In this document: piece after piece, positions 52,902 to 62,577 of the stretch
How positions within the stretch are numbered: the stretch's first letter is position 1
How the letters are laid out: each line of letters opens with the position of its first letter
Source of the DNA: Planctomycetota bacterium
Lineage (GTDB): Bacteria; Planctomycetota; SZUA-567; H5-PLA8
NCBI GenBank assembly: GCA_015075375.1
Contig: JABTUM010000001.1
Coordinates: forward strand, 491,201 to 555,200
Length of the DNA: 64,000 nt
Reading direction: 5' to 3'
Notes under the pieces: model-generated
Told to the model about the DNA's origin: nothing
The model's input: the letters and a program-made list of their open reading frames with translations, nothing else
The model's database searches: none
Program-made: the position numbers and the translations under genes

Positions 52902-55900
52902 TTACTCTTCTGCGATCCGCTCGTAGTAACTGTTCACCATCTTCCGGTACACGATCGGGCATTCCTCACGCTGAGCGTCGGACAACCGCTTCGCCTTCAG
53001 CGTGCTCTCCAGCTTCTCCTCCAGCCGGTTCGAGACCGCGTTCAGCGTCTGCAAGTAGCGGTCCAGGTCGCCCTTCTTCGCTTCGTCGAACATCTGTTCG
53101 AACGTCTTCCCGTTCTTATTCGCCTCGTCCAACTGCGCGCGCAGGCCCGCCTCCACGAGCTGATCCTTATCCAGCCGCTCGACGAACTTCGACGTCAGTT
53201 TCCGCAACTCGCCCGCCAGCGCCTCCTTCTCGCCCATCGAGAGCGACCGGCGCGGTTCCGCCGGTCCGGCCTTCGACGGCTTCCCTTCGCTGTCCTTCGG
53301 TTCGTTCGAACCCGGCTTCTGCTGACCCTGAGCCGTCTTCGGATCGTTCTCGCCCTGCTTGCCCTCACCCGGCTTCTGCTGACCCTGAGCCGTCTTCGGG
53401 TCGCCTTCGCCCTGCTTGCCCTCGCCCGGCTTCTGCTGACCCTGAGCCGTCTTCGGATCGCCTTCGCCCTGCTTCCCTTCGCCCGGCTTCTGCTGACCCT
53501 GCGCCGTCTTCGGGTCGCCTTCGCCCTGCTTCCCTTCGCCCGGCTTCTGTTGACCTTGAGCCGTCTTCGGATCGCCTTCGCCCTGCTTGCCCTCGCCCGG
53601 CTTCTGTTGACCTTGAGCCGTCTTCGGGTCGCCTTCGCCCTGCTTCCCTTCGCCCGGCTTCTGCTGGCCCTGGGCCGTCTTCGGATCGTTCTCGCCAGGC
53701 TTGCCCTCGCCTGGCTTCTGCTGACCCTGAGCCGTCTTCGGATCGTTCTCGCCAGGCTTGCCCTCGCCTGGCTTCTGCTGGCCCTGAGCCGTCTTCGGAT
53801 CGTTCTCGCCCGGCTTGCCTTCGCCCGGCTTCTCGGCGCCGTCCTTCTTATCGTTAGGCTCGCCTTCGCCGGTAGGCTTCCCGTTCTTCGCCTCGTCCGC
53901 GCGCTTGGCGATCTCCGCCGCCGTATTCAAAGCCGCGCGCAGCTTCTCCTCGCGCGTCTGAGCCAGCCCGTTGTTCGCCTCGCGTACCGCCGCGTTCACT
54001 TTGTCCAGGGTCCGCTTCACCTTCTCCTGACCTTCGCGCGCGTCGTCCACGTACTGCTGGCCCAGGTTCACCGCCACGGTCACCATCTCCTGAGCCGGAT
54101 TCTCCTGCTTCAGCGTGCGCAGCGCGCGGTCCACTTCTTCGGCCGTTTCCTTCTTCCCGGCCTGATGCGCCCAGTCGCTCACGCGCTTCAGATTCTTCTC
54201 CAGGTTCTCCACTTCGCCCTTCGTCTCGGCTTGCAGCTTCGCGATCCCCTGCAGCTTCTGCTTCTCGCGCTCCTTCAAGTCCGCTTCGTCCGCGGGCTTC
54301 CCGGCGCGCTTCTCGATCTCGTCGGCCACCTGCCCCGTCGCCTGATTGATCTTCTTCTGCCGCTCGGCCAGCGCGTCGCTGTGCTTCTCCACCGAAGCCA
54401 CGGCGCGTTCGAGATCCTGCTCGGCGCCCTGCCGCAGCTTCTCCGCGCCCGCTTCCAGGTCTTCCGTCGCGCGCTTGCCCTGAGCCGTCGCCGGCTGCGT
54501 CTTCTGCTCGCCCAGATTCTTCGCCGCTTCGTCCATCCGCGCCGCCGCATCGCGGAAATGCTTGGCGGCCTCTTGAGCCGTCTTGTCGTGCGCCGGAGCT
54601 TTCTTCACCAAGTCCGCCGCCAGCCCGCGCACCTGATCGGCCAGATCCTTCTGCCGCTTCTCCAGTTCCTTCTGCCGCTCGCCGCGGTCATCCGCCGCCT
54701 GTTCGTTGGCCGGCTGAGCCCCCTCCGGCTTATCCTTCGGATCCCCGCCCGACGGCTTCCCGGACGGCGTCTGCGGAGCCCCGCTCGGCTTCGGCTCCGA
54801 CTTCGCCAGATTCTCCGCGTCCTGGTTCAGTTCCTTCTGCTGCTTCGCCAGCGCCTCCGCCTTCTGCTTCAACTTCTCCGCATCCGCCGCCGGCAGCTTG
54901 CGCTGGTAGTCCGGCATCTTGATCGGATCCATTTCGGCCGTCGGAGGCACCCCTTCGGGCGGCGGAATTTCCATCTTCAGGAAGCCCAGCGCCGCTTGCA
55001 TCGGGTCCTCTTCCATCGCCATGCCGCCGCCCGGCGCCGTCGCCTTGTCCATGAAGTCCAGCCCGAAGCCCGCCTTCTCCAGCAGCGCCTGAGCCTTGCG
55101 CCACAACGCCACCGACTTCGCGGGCTCATGCGTCTTTAGGATCTCGATCCCTTCCGCGATCTTCGCGTCCGCCTGCACCACCAGCTCCCAGCGGTCCGGA
55201 GGCGTCTTCGACTGTTTGAACTTGTGGAACTTCTGCGGCAAACCGTCCGCCGTCGTCATCGCCGCGAACAGATCCAGGCAGCGCTTGTCGTGCGTCTCCT
55301 GCCCTTCCCGCTCCTTCTCGACGTGAATGTTCCACGCCACGCCGATGTACTTGATCAGTTGCAGCGTCGGCGGGTGCGGCTCGTGCGGATGCGGCTCGCT
55401 CGCCGGGAACGCGCCGGCAACCTCCAGCGGCGCGATCTTCAGCATGAACAGATCGCTCACCGCGAGGTGCCCCTTCAGGTCCTTCACCGTCACGTGGTAG
55501 AAAAGCGTATCCCCGGGCACGGTCTTGACCGGAAGCTCGGGGATCGAAAGCGTATGGTCGTACTCGTGCTCGCCGGCCTGCGGAGCCGGCATCTTGAACG
55601 CGAGTTCCTTGCGCTGCTCGTTCTCCGCGTCGCCCGCCTGCAGGAAGATCGAGATCGCGTCCAGCCCCACGTCGTCGTGCGCCTTCACCCGCACCAGCAC
55701 CTCCGCCAGCCGGTGCGCGCTTGAATCGCTCCCCGGCGCCGAAAGCGTGAAGCTCGGCGGCGTATCCTCCAGCGCCTTCACGAAGTACGTCTGCTCCATA
55801 TCCAGCGCCTGCCCGTCCGACCCGCGCAGCGAAAGCTTGTAGGCCGTATCCGCCGTCACTTCGAACTCCGCCGCGGCCCCTTCCTCGCCGGCCGCCGCGA

Positions 55901-56984
55901 CCAGGTCCAATTCCTTACCGCCGTCGAAGATCAGTTTGCCGCCGCTCAGCGGCCCGTTCGCCAGCGCGCGCAGCCGCACCTTCGTCCCCGTCAGCGCGCT
56001 CACGTCCCCGCTCATCCCGAACTGCTTCGCCGGCGCCTGCCGCGTGTACGCCGGCGGCGTCAGCGTCAGCTCCAGACCCTTCGCCAGCAGCGGGTCGTAC
56101 ACCTCCAGCTTCACGTTCTCGCTCGCCGCCGCCCCGGCCTTCGCCATCATCTCCACGTCTTCGTTGACGTCCGAAAGCCGCAGCGCGAACGTGTTCAGTT
56201 CGTCCACCTCGTCCATGCGCAGGCGCTGGAACTCCAGCGAACCCTTCGTCCGGAAAAGCAGGAAGACTTCGCCCTCCGGCGCGCGCGTGAAGCGCGCCTT
56301 CACGTCCACGCTGCCTCCGCGCAGAATCCGCCGAGCCCCTTCCGCCGGAGCCACCAGCTCCACCCGCACCGGCTCTTCCGTCGCGACGAAAACCCCCGCC
56401 TCGATCCGGTCCTCCGTCGTCATCTCCCACGGCAGCAGCAAGCGCTTCGACTGCCGCCCGAAGAAGTCCTGGTAACGCACCGCGCTCATCCCGAACATCA
56501 AGAGCACCACGCACGCCGCCAGCGCGTACTTCTTCAATCGCGACAGATCCAGAATCTCGCCCAAGCGAATCCGCTGCGCCTGCATCGCCGCTTCGCGCAC
56601 GATCTCGTGGACGATGTACGTATAGATCGGGCTCGCTTCGGCCGGATTTTTCGAACCGAACTCCGTCGCCGCCACCAGCGCGCCTTCAAGTTGCGTGTGC
56701 CGCTCTTCGACGTACTGAGCCACCTGCACGTCCGGAAGCTCGCGGCGCAACGGACGAATCACATGCCGCCCGAACAGCAGCGCCAAAATCCCGCCCAGAC
56801 CCGCCAGCATCGTCACCCGCAAGCCCTGCGGCATCGCGTACGCATAGTCCAGCAGCGCGAAAAGCAGGAACAACCCCAAGCCTTCGATCAGCACCACCGC
56901 CAGACCCTGCAGCGCCTGCGTCCGCTTCCAGCCGCGGCGCACCTGGTCCAGGTGGGCCTGAAGAGTTGCGTATTCCGTAGCCAT
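52902..56984 (-). CDS. Large membrane protein with coiled coils and a 19-residue repeat array (DUF4175-like)
   Basis: 1360 aa. Three N-terminal helices (about 25-48, 55-72, 152-169) precede an extracytoplasmic beta-rich region (about 190-560). A very long Glu/Lys/Ala/Gln-rich coiled-coil region (about 570-1045) follows, then nine copies of a 19-residue repeat (1052-1222, KPGEGK-GE-DPKTAQGQQ) and a helical C-terminal domain. The layout matches DUF4175-type proteins between BatA-like and VWA genes in such clusters. The ATG has GGAGG at 5 nt. It begins 117 bp after the BatA-like gene. It may form a stalk or tether across the periplasm; this is inference. Confidence 0.88.
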   Translation of the reverse strand: MATEYATLQAHLDQVRRGWKRTQALQGLAVVLIEGLGLFLLFALLDYAYAMPQGLRVTMLAGLGGILALLFGRHVIRPLRRELPDVQVAQYVEERHTQLEGALVAATEFGSKNPAEASPIYTYIVHEIVREAAMQAQRIRLGEILDLSRLKKYALAACVVLLMFGMSAVRYQDFFGRQSKRLLLPWEMTTEDRIEAGVFVATEEPVRVELVAPAEGARRILRGGSVDVKARFTRAPEGEVFLLFRTKGSLEFQRLRMDEVDELNTFALRLSDVNEDVEMMAKAGAAASENVKLEVYDPLLAKGLELTLTPPAYTRQAPAKQFGMSGDVSALTGTKVRLRALANGPLSGGKLIFDGGKELDLVAAAGEEGAAAEFEVTADTAYKLSLRGSDGQALDMEQTYFVKALEDTPPSFTLSAPGSDSSAHRLAEVLVRVKAHDDVGLDAISIFLQAGDAENEQRKELAFKMPAPQAGEHEYDHTLSIPELPVKTVPGDTLFYHVTVKDLKGHLAVSDLFMLKIAPLEVAGAFPASEPHPHEPHPPTLQLIKYIGVAWNIHVEKEREGQETHDKRCLDLFAAMTTADGLPQKFHKFKQSKTPPDRWELVVQADAKIAEGIEILKTHEPAKSVALWRKAQALLEKAGFGLDFMDKATAPGGGMAMEEDPMQAALGFLKMEIPPPEGVPPTAEMDPIKMPDYQRKLPAADAEKLKQKAEALAKQQKELNQDAENLAKSEPKPSGAPQTPSGKPSGGDPKDKPEGAQPANEQAADDRGERQKELEKRQKDLADQVRGLAADLVKKAPAHDKTAQEAAKHFRDAAARMDEAAKNLGEQKTQPATAQGKRATEDLEAGAEKLRQGAEQDLERAVASVEKHSDALAERQKKINQATGQVADEIEKRAGKPADEADLKEREKQKLQGIAKLQAETKGEVENLEKNLKRVSDWAHQAGKKETAEEVDRALRTLKQENPAQEMVTVAVNLGQQYVDDAREGQEKVKRTLDKVNAAVREANNGLAQTREEKLRAALNTAAEIAKRADEAKNGKPTGEGEPNDKKDGAEKPGEGKPGENDPKTAQGQQKPGEGKPGENDPKTAQGQQKPGEGKPGENDPKTAQGQQKPGEGKQGEGDPKTAQGQQKPGEGKQGEGDPKTAQGQQKPGEGKQGEGDPKTAQGQQKPGEGKQGEGDPKTAQGQQKPGEGKQGEGDPKTAQGQQKPGEGKQGENDPKTAQGQQKPGSNEPKDSEGKPSKAGPAEPRRSLSMGEKEALAGELRKLTSKFVERLDKDQLVEAGLRAQLDEANKNGKTFEQMFDEAKKGDLDRYLQTLNAVSNRLEEKLESTLKAKRLSDAQREECPIVYRKMVNSYYERIAEE
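53319..53831 (-). repeat. Nine in-frame 57-bp tandem repeats in the large coiled-coil protein gene
   Basis: Landmark AGCCGTCTTC recurs every 57 bp (first copy at 53331, ninth at 53787). The encoded 19-residue unit has three variants in blocks: three copies with KPGEND, five with KQGEGD, one with KQGEND. The low divergence and block structure indicate recent expansion by slippage or unequal crossing over. Confidence 0.96.
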
Positions 56985-57101
56985 AGCCGCCTCCGCTGAA
57001 ACTACCTGAAACCGGTATCCTTATTGTATGTCTACACCGCCGACCCAGCCATAGGACGAAGCAGAAACCCCAAAAGCTTGCCTTAAATCCATGCTCTCAG
57101 G

Positions 57102-59168
57102 TCAGTTCCGTGACGTATGGTTCGCCAGAATGTGCTCGCCCACCAGACCCACCACCAGCAGCACCAGGACGTACCAGCCCCAGCCTTGCCCCTTCTCCAT
57201 CCGTTCCTTCGCCTCGCCGCTGGCCGCCACCAGCACCTTCACCCCGTCGATCGTGCGCTGCTCGCCTTCCGGATTCGAACTCACCGCCGACTGCACTTCC
57301 TCCGGGTCCAGCGCCGTCGTGTCCGATTCGTCCGGGTCCAGGTTCACCGCGAAACGCTCCACCTGCTCGCCGTGAGCCAGCACGTGCAAGCCCGGCAGTG
57401 CCGGCACGAAACTCTGCGGGCCGCTCTTCAAGGCCACCGTGTCGCCTTCCGGAGGCGTCAGTTCCCCGCTCTCGCCGGCCACCGTCAGCACCACCGCCTG
57501 CCCCACCTGCGCCGTCGTCACCGCCTCGCCCCGCACCGCCAGATAGCGCACCGCCTCATGCACGAAAGGCACGAAGAGCCCGCCCTTGCGCCCGAAGTCG
57601 TTCCAGCCCAACCCCGCGCTCGACGTGAACAGCAGCGTCATTCCGCCGTTGCTCCCTACCGCGCGCTCCAAAAGCGCCGGGCGCCCGTCCAAATACCGCG
57701 CGCGGACCTGCGCCAACTGCGAGTCCGTCACCATCGCGTACGCGAAGAAGCGCGCCTGCGTCAGTTCGCCGCTCTGCGGCGCCGCGAAAAGCCGGAAAAT
57801 CCGGTGCGTGTAATCGATCTCCGCCAGCGGCACCCCGTCGCCCTTGCGGTCGTAGCGGACCACTTCCTTTAACCGGCACGGCGCGATCGATGCGAAGGCC
57901 GCGTTGAACCCTTCCAGCTCCGTCGACTCGCCGGGCCAGAAGAGCGCCCCGCCCCCGCGCTCCAGGTACGCCTCCAGCGCGTCCTGCGCCGCCTTCGGCA
58001 ACCGCGTCACGCTCGTCAGCACCGCCGCGTCGCAGCCTTCGAAATCCGCGGCCTTCGCTGCTTCCGCCGCGATCTCGCGCACCTCGAACGGTGAACCCTC
58101 CACCGAAAGCGCCGCCTTCAGGAAATGCGCCTCGTCCTCCGACTTCTTCCGAGCCACCCCGCCGTTGAAGACCCGCACCTGGATCCGCGGCAGCACCCGT
58201 ACATTGAAATGATAGGTGTTGTCCGGAGCGAACCCGTCGTCGGCGTCCACCGTAATCGTCCCGAAAGCGTCTCCCGGCGTATCGAATACATGCCGGAAGT
58301 GCACGATCTCCCCCTCGTTCGGGCGCAGGTGGATCGACTTCTCTTCCGCCGGCTTGCCGTTGAACGAGAGCGTCACCTTCACGCCTTTGCGATCCTGAGC
58401 GCCGAAGTTCATCACCCGCGCGTGGATCGCCTCCGCCCGCGGGCTCGCCACCGTGCTGCGCGGCATCGAAACTTGTGTCACGCCCGCGTTCTCGGCCGCC
58501 GTCGCCGCTACCGGCTTCAATTCCAGGCCCACGCCCGACGAGAGCCGCCACTGCCCGTCGTAGCTCGCCCAGCCCGAACGCGGAAAATCGCCGTACACGC
58601 ACAGCGTCTTGACCGCCTCGCGGTAATCGTCGCCTTGCAGCAACTGATCCGCGCGCTGCATCGCCGCGACCAGGTTCGTTCCGCCGTACCCTTCCTTTAA
58701 GTCTTCGATGGCCGCGCGGACCTGAGCGTGGTCGGGCGTTGGAGCCACCTTCACGTTCGGCGCATGGTCGAACGCCACCAGCCCCACCCGCGCCCCCGGT
58801 TCGCACTTCGCCAACCGCTCCAGCGCCAGTTTCTTCGCCGCCTCCAGCCGCCCGCCGATGCGCATCGAACCCGAAGTGTCCACCGCCAGGACCAGCACGC
58901 CCAGCCCGCCGCCCGCCGAAGCCGCCGAACCCGTCAGAAACGGACGCGTCAACGCCAGCGCCAGACACGCCACCAGCGCCGCGCGCAGCAGCATCAGCAA
59001 CAGTTCGCGCAGCCGCTGCGTCCGCGTGATTTTCTGGGATGCCCCCAGCAGGAATCGCACCGCCGGAAACGTGATCCGCTGCACCCGGTCGCGCTGCAAG
59101 ATATGGATCAGGATCGGCACGCCGACGGCGAGCAATCCGAAAAGATAGTACGAGTTCAACAATGCCAT
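57102..59168 (-). CDS. BatA-like protein with VWA domain
   Basis: 688 aa. The N-terminus is the BatA (aerotolerance-regulator N-terminal) double-helix domain (about 5-22 and 58-75, with VPILIHILQRDRVQRITFPA between). A VWA domain follows with intact MIDAS DTSGSM (D97, S99, S101). The middle is beta-rich (about 240-640) and a C-terminal helix (about 666-684) anchors the end. In Bat systems such proteins are membrane partners of MoxR ATPases and DUF58 proteins. The stop of DUF58 is 40 bp upstream. No good ribosome site is visible at 59168, so coupling to the upstream gene is likely. Confidence 0.9.
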   Translation of the reverse strand: MALLNSYYLFGLLAVGVPILIHILQRDRVQRITFPAVRFLLGASQKITRTQRLRELLLMLLRAALVACLALALTRPFLTGSAASAGGGLGVLVLAVDTSGSMRIGGRLEAAKKLALERLAKCEPGARVGLVAFDHAPNVKVAPTPDHAQVRAAIEDLKEGYGGTNLVAAMQRADQLLQGDDYREAVKTLCVYGDFPRSGWASYDGQWRLSSGVGLELKPVAATAAENAGVTQVSMPRSTVASPRAEAIHARVMNFGAQDRKGVKVTLSFNGKPAEEKSIHLRPNEGEIVHFRHVFDTPGDAFGTITVDADDGFAPDNTYHFNVRVLPRIQVRVFNGGVARKKSEDEAHFLKAALSVEGSPFEVREIAAEAAKAADFEGCDAAVLTSVTRLPKAAQDALEAYLERGGGALFWPGESTELEGFNAAFASIAPCRLKEVVRYDRKGDGVPLAEIDYTHRIFRLFAAPQSGELTQARFFAYAMVTDSQLAQVRARYLDGRPALLERAVGSNGGMTLLFTSSAGLGWNDFGRKGGLFVPFVHEAVRYLAVRGEAVTTAQVGQAVVLTVAGESGELTPPEGDTVALKSGPQSFVPALPGLHVLAHGEQVERFAVNLDPDESDTTALDPEEVQSAVSSNPEGEQRTIDGVKVLVAASGEAKERMEKGQGWGWYVLVLLVVGLVGEHILANHTSRN

Positions 59169-59208
59169 GAACGCGAAACCCTAAGCCGACCGTTTATCGT
59201 TTGCCGCC

Positions 59209-60108
59209 TTAATGCAGCCTGCCCCGCTTGTACATGTACTCGCTCAACGCCAGCTCCAGATTCGTGCTCGTGTTCATCAGCTTGTAATCCACGTTCAAAT
59301 CCGCGCATCCTTTCCGGTACGGGCCGAAGAATTCCTCGAACTTTTTCAGGTATAATTTCCTCACCGACTGCGGCGCCACCAGAACCTTCTGGCTCGTCTC
59401 GCTGTCCGTGAACTCCGTCAGCCGGTCGAACGGGAACTCGATCTCGTCGCGGTCCAGCACGTGGAAGACGATCACCTCGTTGCCCAGAAAACGGAAGTGC
59501 TGCAGTGCGCTCATCACGCGGATCGGATCGTCCAGCAGGTCGCTGATCAGGATCACCATCCCGCGCCGGCTCAGGCTCTCGGCCAGCCGGTGCATCGGCG
59601 TCGCGATGTCCGTATCGCCCTTCCCGGGCTCCACCTGGTCCAGCGTCGTAAGCAGAAGCTGCCGGTGAGCGGGACTGCCGCGCGCAGGGAGCATCTGCCG
59701 GATCTCGTCGTCGAAGACCAGCAGACCCGTCGCGTCGCGCTGCCCGATCATGAAGTACGAAAGGCACGCCGCCAGCCGGCACGCGTACTCCAGCTTGCTG
59801 AAGCCCCCGTGCGTCCCCCGGTACGCCATGCTCGGCGAACAGTCCACCAGGATCTGGCACGCCAGGTTCGTCTCTTCTTCGAATTGCTTGATGTAGTAGC
59901 GGTCCGACTTCGCGTAGACCTTCCAGTCCACGTGTTTCACATCGTCGCCCGGCACGTACTGCCGGTACTCCGCGAACTCCACGCTGAAACCGCGGTAAGG
60001 ACTCCGGTGGAGCCCCAGAATGAAGCCCTCCACCACCGCCTTCGCCAGCATCTGCATGCTCTTGATGCGGCCCAGCGTCTCGAAGTCGAGGTACTTAAAG
60101 TCGGCCAT
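59209..60108 (-). CDS. DUF58 (VWA-like) protein
   Basis: 299 aa soluble protein. The DUF58 signature is present: R-x-Y-R-G-x-x-V-E-F-x-E-Y-R-Q-Y with GDDVKHVDWKVYAKSD (54-69), then a VWA-like MIDAS DCSPSM (D89, S91, S93). DUF58 proteins pair with MoxR AAA+ ATPases in assembly or activation of envelope and metal-dependent complexes. It lies between the second MoxR gene (186-bp gap with a stem-loop) and the BatA-like gene, the usual order of Bat-type operons. Confidence 0.94.
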   Translation of the reverse strand: MADFKYLDFETLGRIKSMQMLAKAVVEGFILGLHRSPYRGFSVEFAEYRQYVPGDDVKHVDWKVYAKSDRYYIKQFEEETNLACQILVDCSPSMAYRGTHGGFSKLEYACRLAACLSYFMIGQRDATGLLVFDDEIRQMLPARGSPAHRQLLLTTLDQVEPGKGDTDIATPMHRLAESLSRRGMVILISDLLDDPIRVMSALQHFRFLGNEVIVFHVLDRDEIEFPFDRLTEFTDSETSQKVLVAPQSVRKLYLKKFEEFFGPYRKGCADLNVDYKLMNTSTNLELALSEYMYKRGRLH

Positions 60109-60172
60109 TTAACACCCGGTGAACGGAAATCGGTAACTGCGCACGGCTACGACCACGACCCACCCCGTGTGC

Positions 60173-60195
60173 CCGCGGCGGCTCGTCCGCCGCGG
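60173..60195. other. Perfect 9-bp stem-loop between moxR and DUF58 genes
   Basis: CCGCGGCGG (60173-60181) and CCGCCGCGG (60187-60195) pair exactly around a 5-nt loop. There is no T-tract on the minus strand, so full termination is unlikely; it could attenuate transcription or protect the 3' end of the moxR message within the operon. Confidence 0.5.
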
Positions 60196-60294
60196 CGCGC
60201 CTGCCCTGCCGCCACACCAACCCGATCTGCCGAAGGTACGTTCGCGAAAATCGACATCCGTGGCGCTGCCCTTGCAGGTCACGGCTCACCGCCC

Positions 60295-61311
60295 TTACAT
60301 CCCGCTCTTCGGCTCCTTCACCTGCTCGATCAGCCGCCCCACCAGCGTCTCGCTCTTGATCCGCGCCGATTCCGCGCGGAAGTTCGTCACGATGCGGTGC
60401 CGCAGCACCGGCAGCGCCACCGCCTGGATGTCCTTCACCGATACGTGGAAGCGCCCGTCCAGCACCGCCCGCGCCTTCGAAGCCAGAATCAGGTTGATCG
60501 GCGCGCGCGTGCTGGCGCCGTACGAAACGTATTCCTTAATGAAGTCCGGCGCCGACGCGCTCTCGGGGCGGCTCGCCGCCGCCAACTGCACCGCGTACCG
60601 GATCACCGGCTCCGCCACCGGAACCTCGCGCACGATCCGCTGGTACTCCAGCAGCTCTTCGCCGCCCATCACCCGCTCCAGCACCGGCTGCGAACGCTTC
60701 GTCGTCTGGTCGATCACCGCGATCTCGTCGGCGCGCGGCAAGTACCCGATCACGCTCGAAAACATGAAGCGGTCCTGCTGAATCTGCGGCAGCGCGTACG
60801 TCCCTTCCTGCTCGATCGGATTCTGCGTCGCCAGCACGAAGAACGGCTCCTCGAGCTTGTACGTGATCCCCGCAACGGTGACCTGGTGCTCCTGCATCGC
60901 CTCCAGCAGCGCCGCCTGCGTTTTCGGCGGCGTGCGGTTGATCTCGTCGGCCAGGACGATGTTCGCGAAAAGCGGACCGCGCTTGAAGCGCAGCGCGCGC
61001 TGATGCGTCGCCTTGTCCTCTTCCAGCACCTCCGTCCCCGTGATGTCCGAAGGCATCAGGTCCGGCGTGAACTGAATGCGCCGGAAGTTGAGGTCCAGCA
61101 CTTCGCCCAGGCTCTTGATTAACAGCGTCTTCGCCAGCCCCGGCACGCCCGTGATCAGGCAGTGCCCGCCGGCAAAGAAGGCCATCAGCACCTCGCCGAC
61201 GACCTGCTCCTGCCCAATCACCGCTTTGCGTATCTCGCCCAGAATCCGCGTGCGGCACGCGCCCAGCTTTTCGACTTTGGCGCGGATGTCGGCTTGCGTC
61301 AGTTCGGCCAT
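60295..61311 (-). CDS. MoxR-family AAA+ ATPase (second)
   Basis: 338 aa. The AAA_3 core has Walker A GVPGLAKT, Walker B VLADEINR followed by the MoxR motif PPKTQAALLEAMQE, and sensor motifs FVLATQNPIEQEGTY. The C-terminal lid domain ends near residue 330. MoxR ATPases act as chaperones for assembling VWA-containing complexes. The ATG at 61311 is chosen because the conserved N-terminus (AELTQADIRAKVEKL) begins there; the frame is open to 61386 but that part is not MoxR-like. It lies directly upstream of DUF58 and BatA-like genes, and 276 bp downstream of the first MoxR, with its own candidate regulatory region. Confidence 0.95.
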   Translation of the reverse strand: MAELTQADIRAKVEKLGACRTRILGEIRKAVIGQEQVVGEVLMAFFAGGHCLITGVPGLAKTLLIKSLGEVLDLNFRRIQFTPDLMPSDITGTEVLEEDKATHQRALRFKRGPLFANIVLADEINRTPPKTQAALLEAMQEHQVTVAGITYKLEEPFFVLATQNPIEQEGTYALPQIQQDRFMFSSVIGYLPRADEIAVIDQTTKRSQPVLERVMGGEELLEYQRIVREVPVAEPVIRYAVQLAAASRPESASAPDFIKEYVSYGASTRAPINLILASKARAVLDGRFHVSVKDIQAVALPVLRHRIVTNFRAESARIKSETLVGRLIEQVKEPKSGM

Positions 61312-61422
61312 GCGCTGTTCCCGTCCCAAGATTCCCGTAACTTCCAACCCGCATTTCTGCAAAACCGCTGTAACCTTCAAACTCAACTTTCCCTAATTTT
61401 CTCCAACATCAAACTTTTGTCG

Positions 61423-61472
61423 GTATACAGTATTGAGGTCCAAGTATACAGTTGGCGTATACATCGGTATAC
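61423..61472. promoter_or_regulatory. Four GTATAC palindromes in 50 bp upstream of the second moxR gene
   Basis: GTATAC occurs at 61423, 61444, 61457 and 61467; three copies continue as GTATACAG. The offsets are 21, 13 and 10 bp, two of them close to whole helical turns. The cluster sits 112-161 bp upstream of the moxR start at 61311, in the most AT-rich part of a 276-bp gap. It looks like a multi-site operator or overlapping promoter region for the moxR-DUF58-VWA transcript. Confidence 0.6.
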
Positions 61473-61587
61473 AGGTGGACTTTTCGATCAACACAACCCC
61501 TTTCGAATCCGTCGCTTAGCACATTTCAAATCCAGCGTTACCGTTACAAACCTCGAATTTAGCGTGCGCCTGAATATAACTCCTTCA

Positions 61588-62577
61588 CTAAGGAGCCTTT
61601 ATGCGCTCCACCAAGCGCCCGATCAAATCCTCCACCGTCACCTTGTCCACCTCGGCTCGGAAGTTCAACCCGATCCGGTGCCGCATAACCGGCGTCAAGA
61701 CCGCTTGGATGTCCTGCAACTCCACGCGAGTGCGGCCCTTAAGCGCCGCGCTGCTCTTCGCCGCCAGGACGATATTCTGACTCGCCCGCAGCCCAGCGCC
61801 CCAAGCGATGTAGTCTTTTGCAAAGTCAAGCCCCGTATCCTCTTCCGGGCGCGTGGCGGCCACCAGATCGACGATATACCCGCTCAACGCGCTCGGCACT
61901 TCCACGTCGCGGATCACCTGCTGCGCCTCCGAGAGTTCCTCGCCGCTCAGCACCGGCTTCAGGTCCGCCAAGCGCGTGCCCGTGGCCTGCTCAACCACCT
62001 TAACTTCTTGATCCTCCGTGAGATACGGCATCATCACGTTGAACATGAAGCGGTCCTGCTGCGCCTCGGGAAGCGGATACGTTCCTTCCTGCTCGAACGG
62101 GATCTGCGTCGCCAGCACATAGAACGGCCGCGGCAGCGCGTGAGTCTTCCCCGACATCGTAACCTGTTTCTCCTGCATGGCTTCCAGGAGCGCCGCCTGC
62201 GTCTTCGGCGGGGTGCGGTTGATCTCGTCGGCCATCACGATGTTCGCGAATATCGGCCCCTGCACGAACTTCAGCTCGCGGTGCCCGCTAACCTTATCCT
62301 CTTCAAGGAGTTCCGTGCCCGTGATGTCGGCGGGCATCAAGTCCGGCGTGAACTGGATGCGCTTGAAGGAGAGTTTCAAAATCGGCGCTAAGCTGGCAAT
62401 CAGTAAGGTTTTAGCAGCACCCGGAACACCCGTGATCAAGCAGTGCCCGCCCGCGAAGAACGCCGTCAGCACCTGCTCGATGGGCGTCTCGTGGCCCACG
62501 ATAATATGCCGTAACTCTTTGATAATACGCTCTTTAGCATCCTTCAAGTACGCCACGTCCAACTTACCTTGGGCCAT
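61588..62577 (-). CDS. MoxR-family AAA+ ATPase (first)
   Basis: 329 aa, a paralogue of the neighbouring MoxR. Walker A is GVPGAAKT, Walker B VMADEINR followed by PPKTQAALLEAMQE, and the sensor region FYVLATQIPFEQEGTY has Ile where most members have Asn-Pro. The ATG at 62577 has AAGGAG 7 nt upstream. Its promoter region is shared with the divergent DUF4159 gene. Two MoxR genes before a single DUF58/BatA set is less common than one; the two ATPases may form a mixed ring or serve different partners. Confidence 0.95.
   Translation of the reverse strand: MAQGKLDVAYLKDAKERIIKELRHIIVGHETPIEQVLTAFFAGGHCLITGVPGAAKTLLIASLAPILKLSFKRIQFTPDLMPADITGTELLEEDKVSGHRELKFVQGPIFANIVMADEINRTPPKTQAALLEAMQEKQVTMSGKTHALPRPFYVLATQIPFEQEGTYPLPEAQQDRFMFNVMMPYLTEDQEVKVVEQATGTRLADLKPVLSGEELSEAQQVIRDVEVPSALSGYIVDLVAATRPEEDTGLDFAKDYIAWGAGLRASQNIVLAAKSSAALKGRTRVELQDIQAVLTPVMRHRIGLNFRAEVDKVTVEDLIGRLVERIKAP

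Noticed and set aside
53319..53831. 57-bp direct repeats considered as a CRISPR array.
   Set aside because: The repeats are contiguous, in frame and without unique spacers; they code for a 19-residue protein repeat. No cas genes are present.
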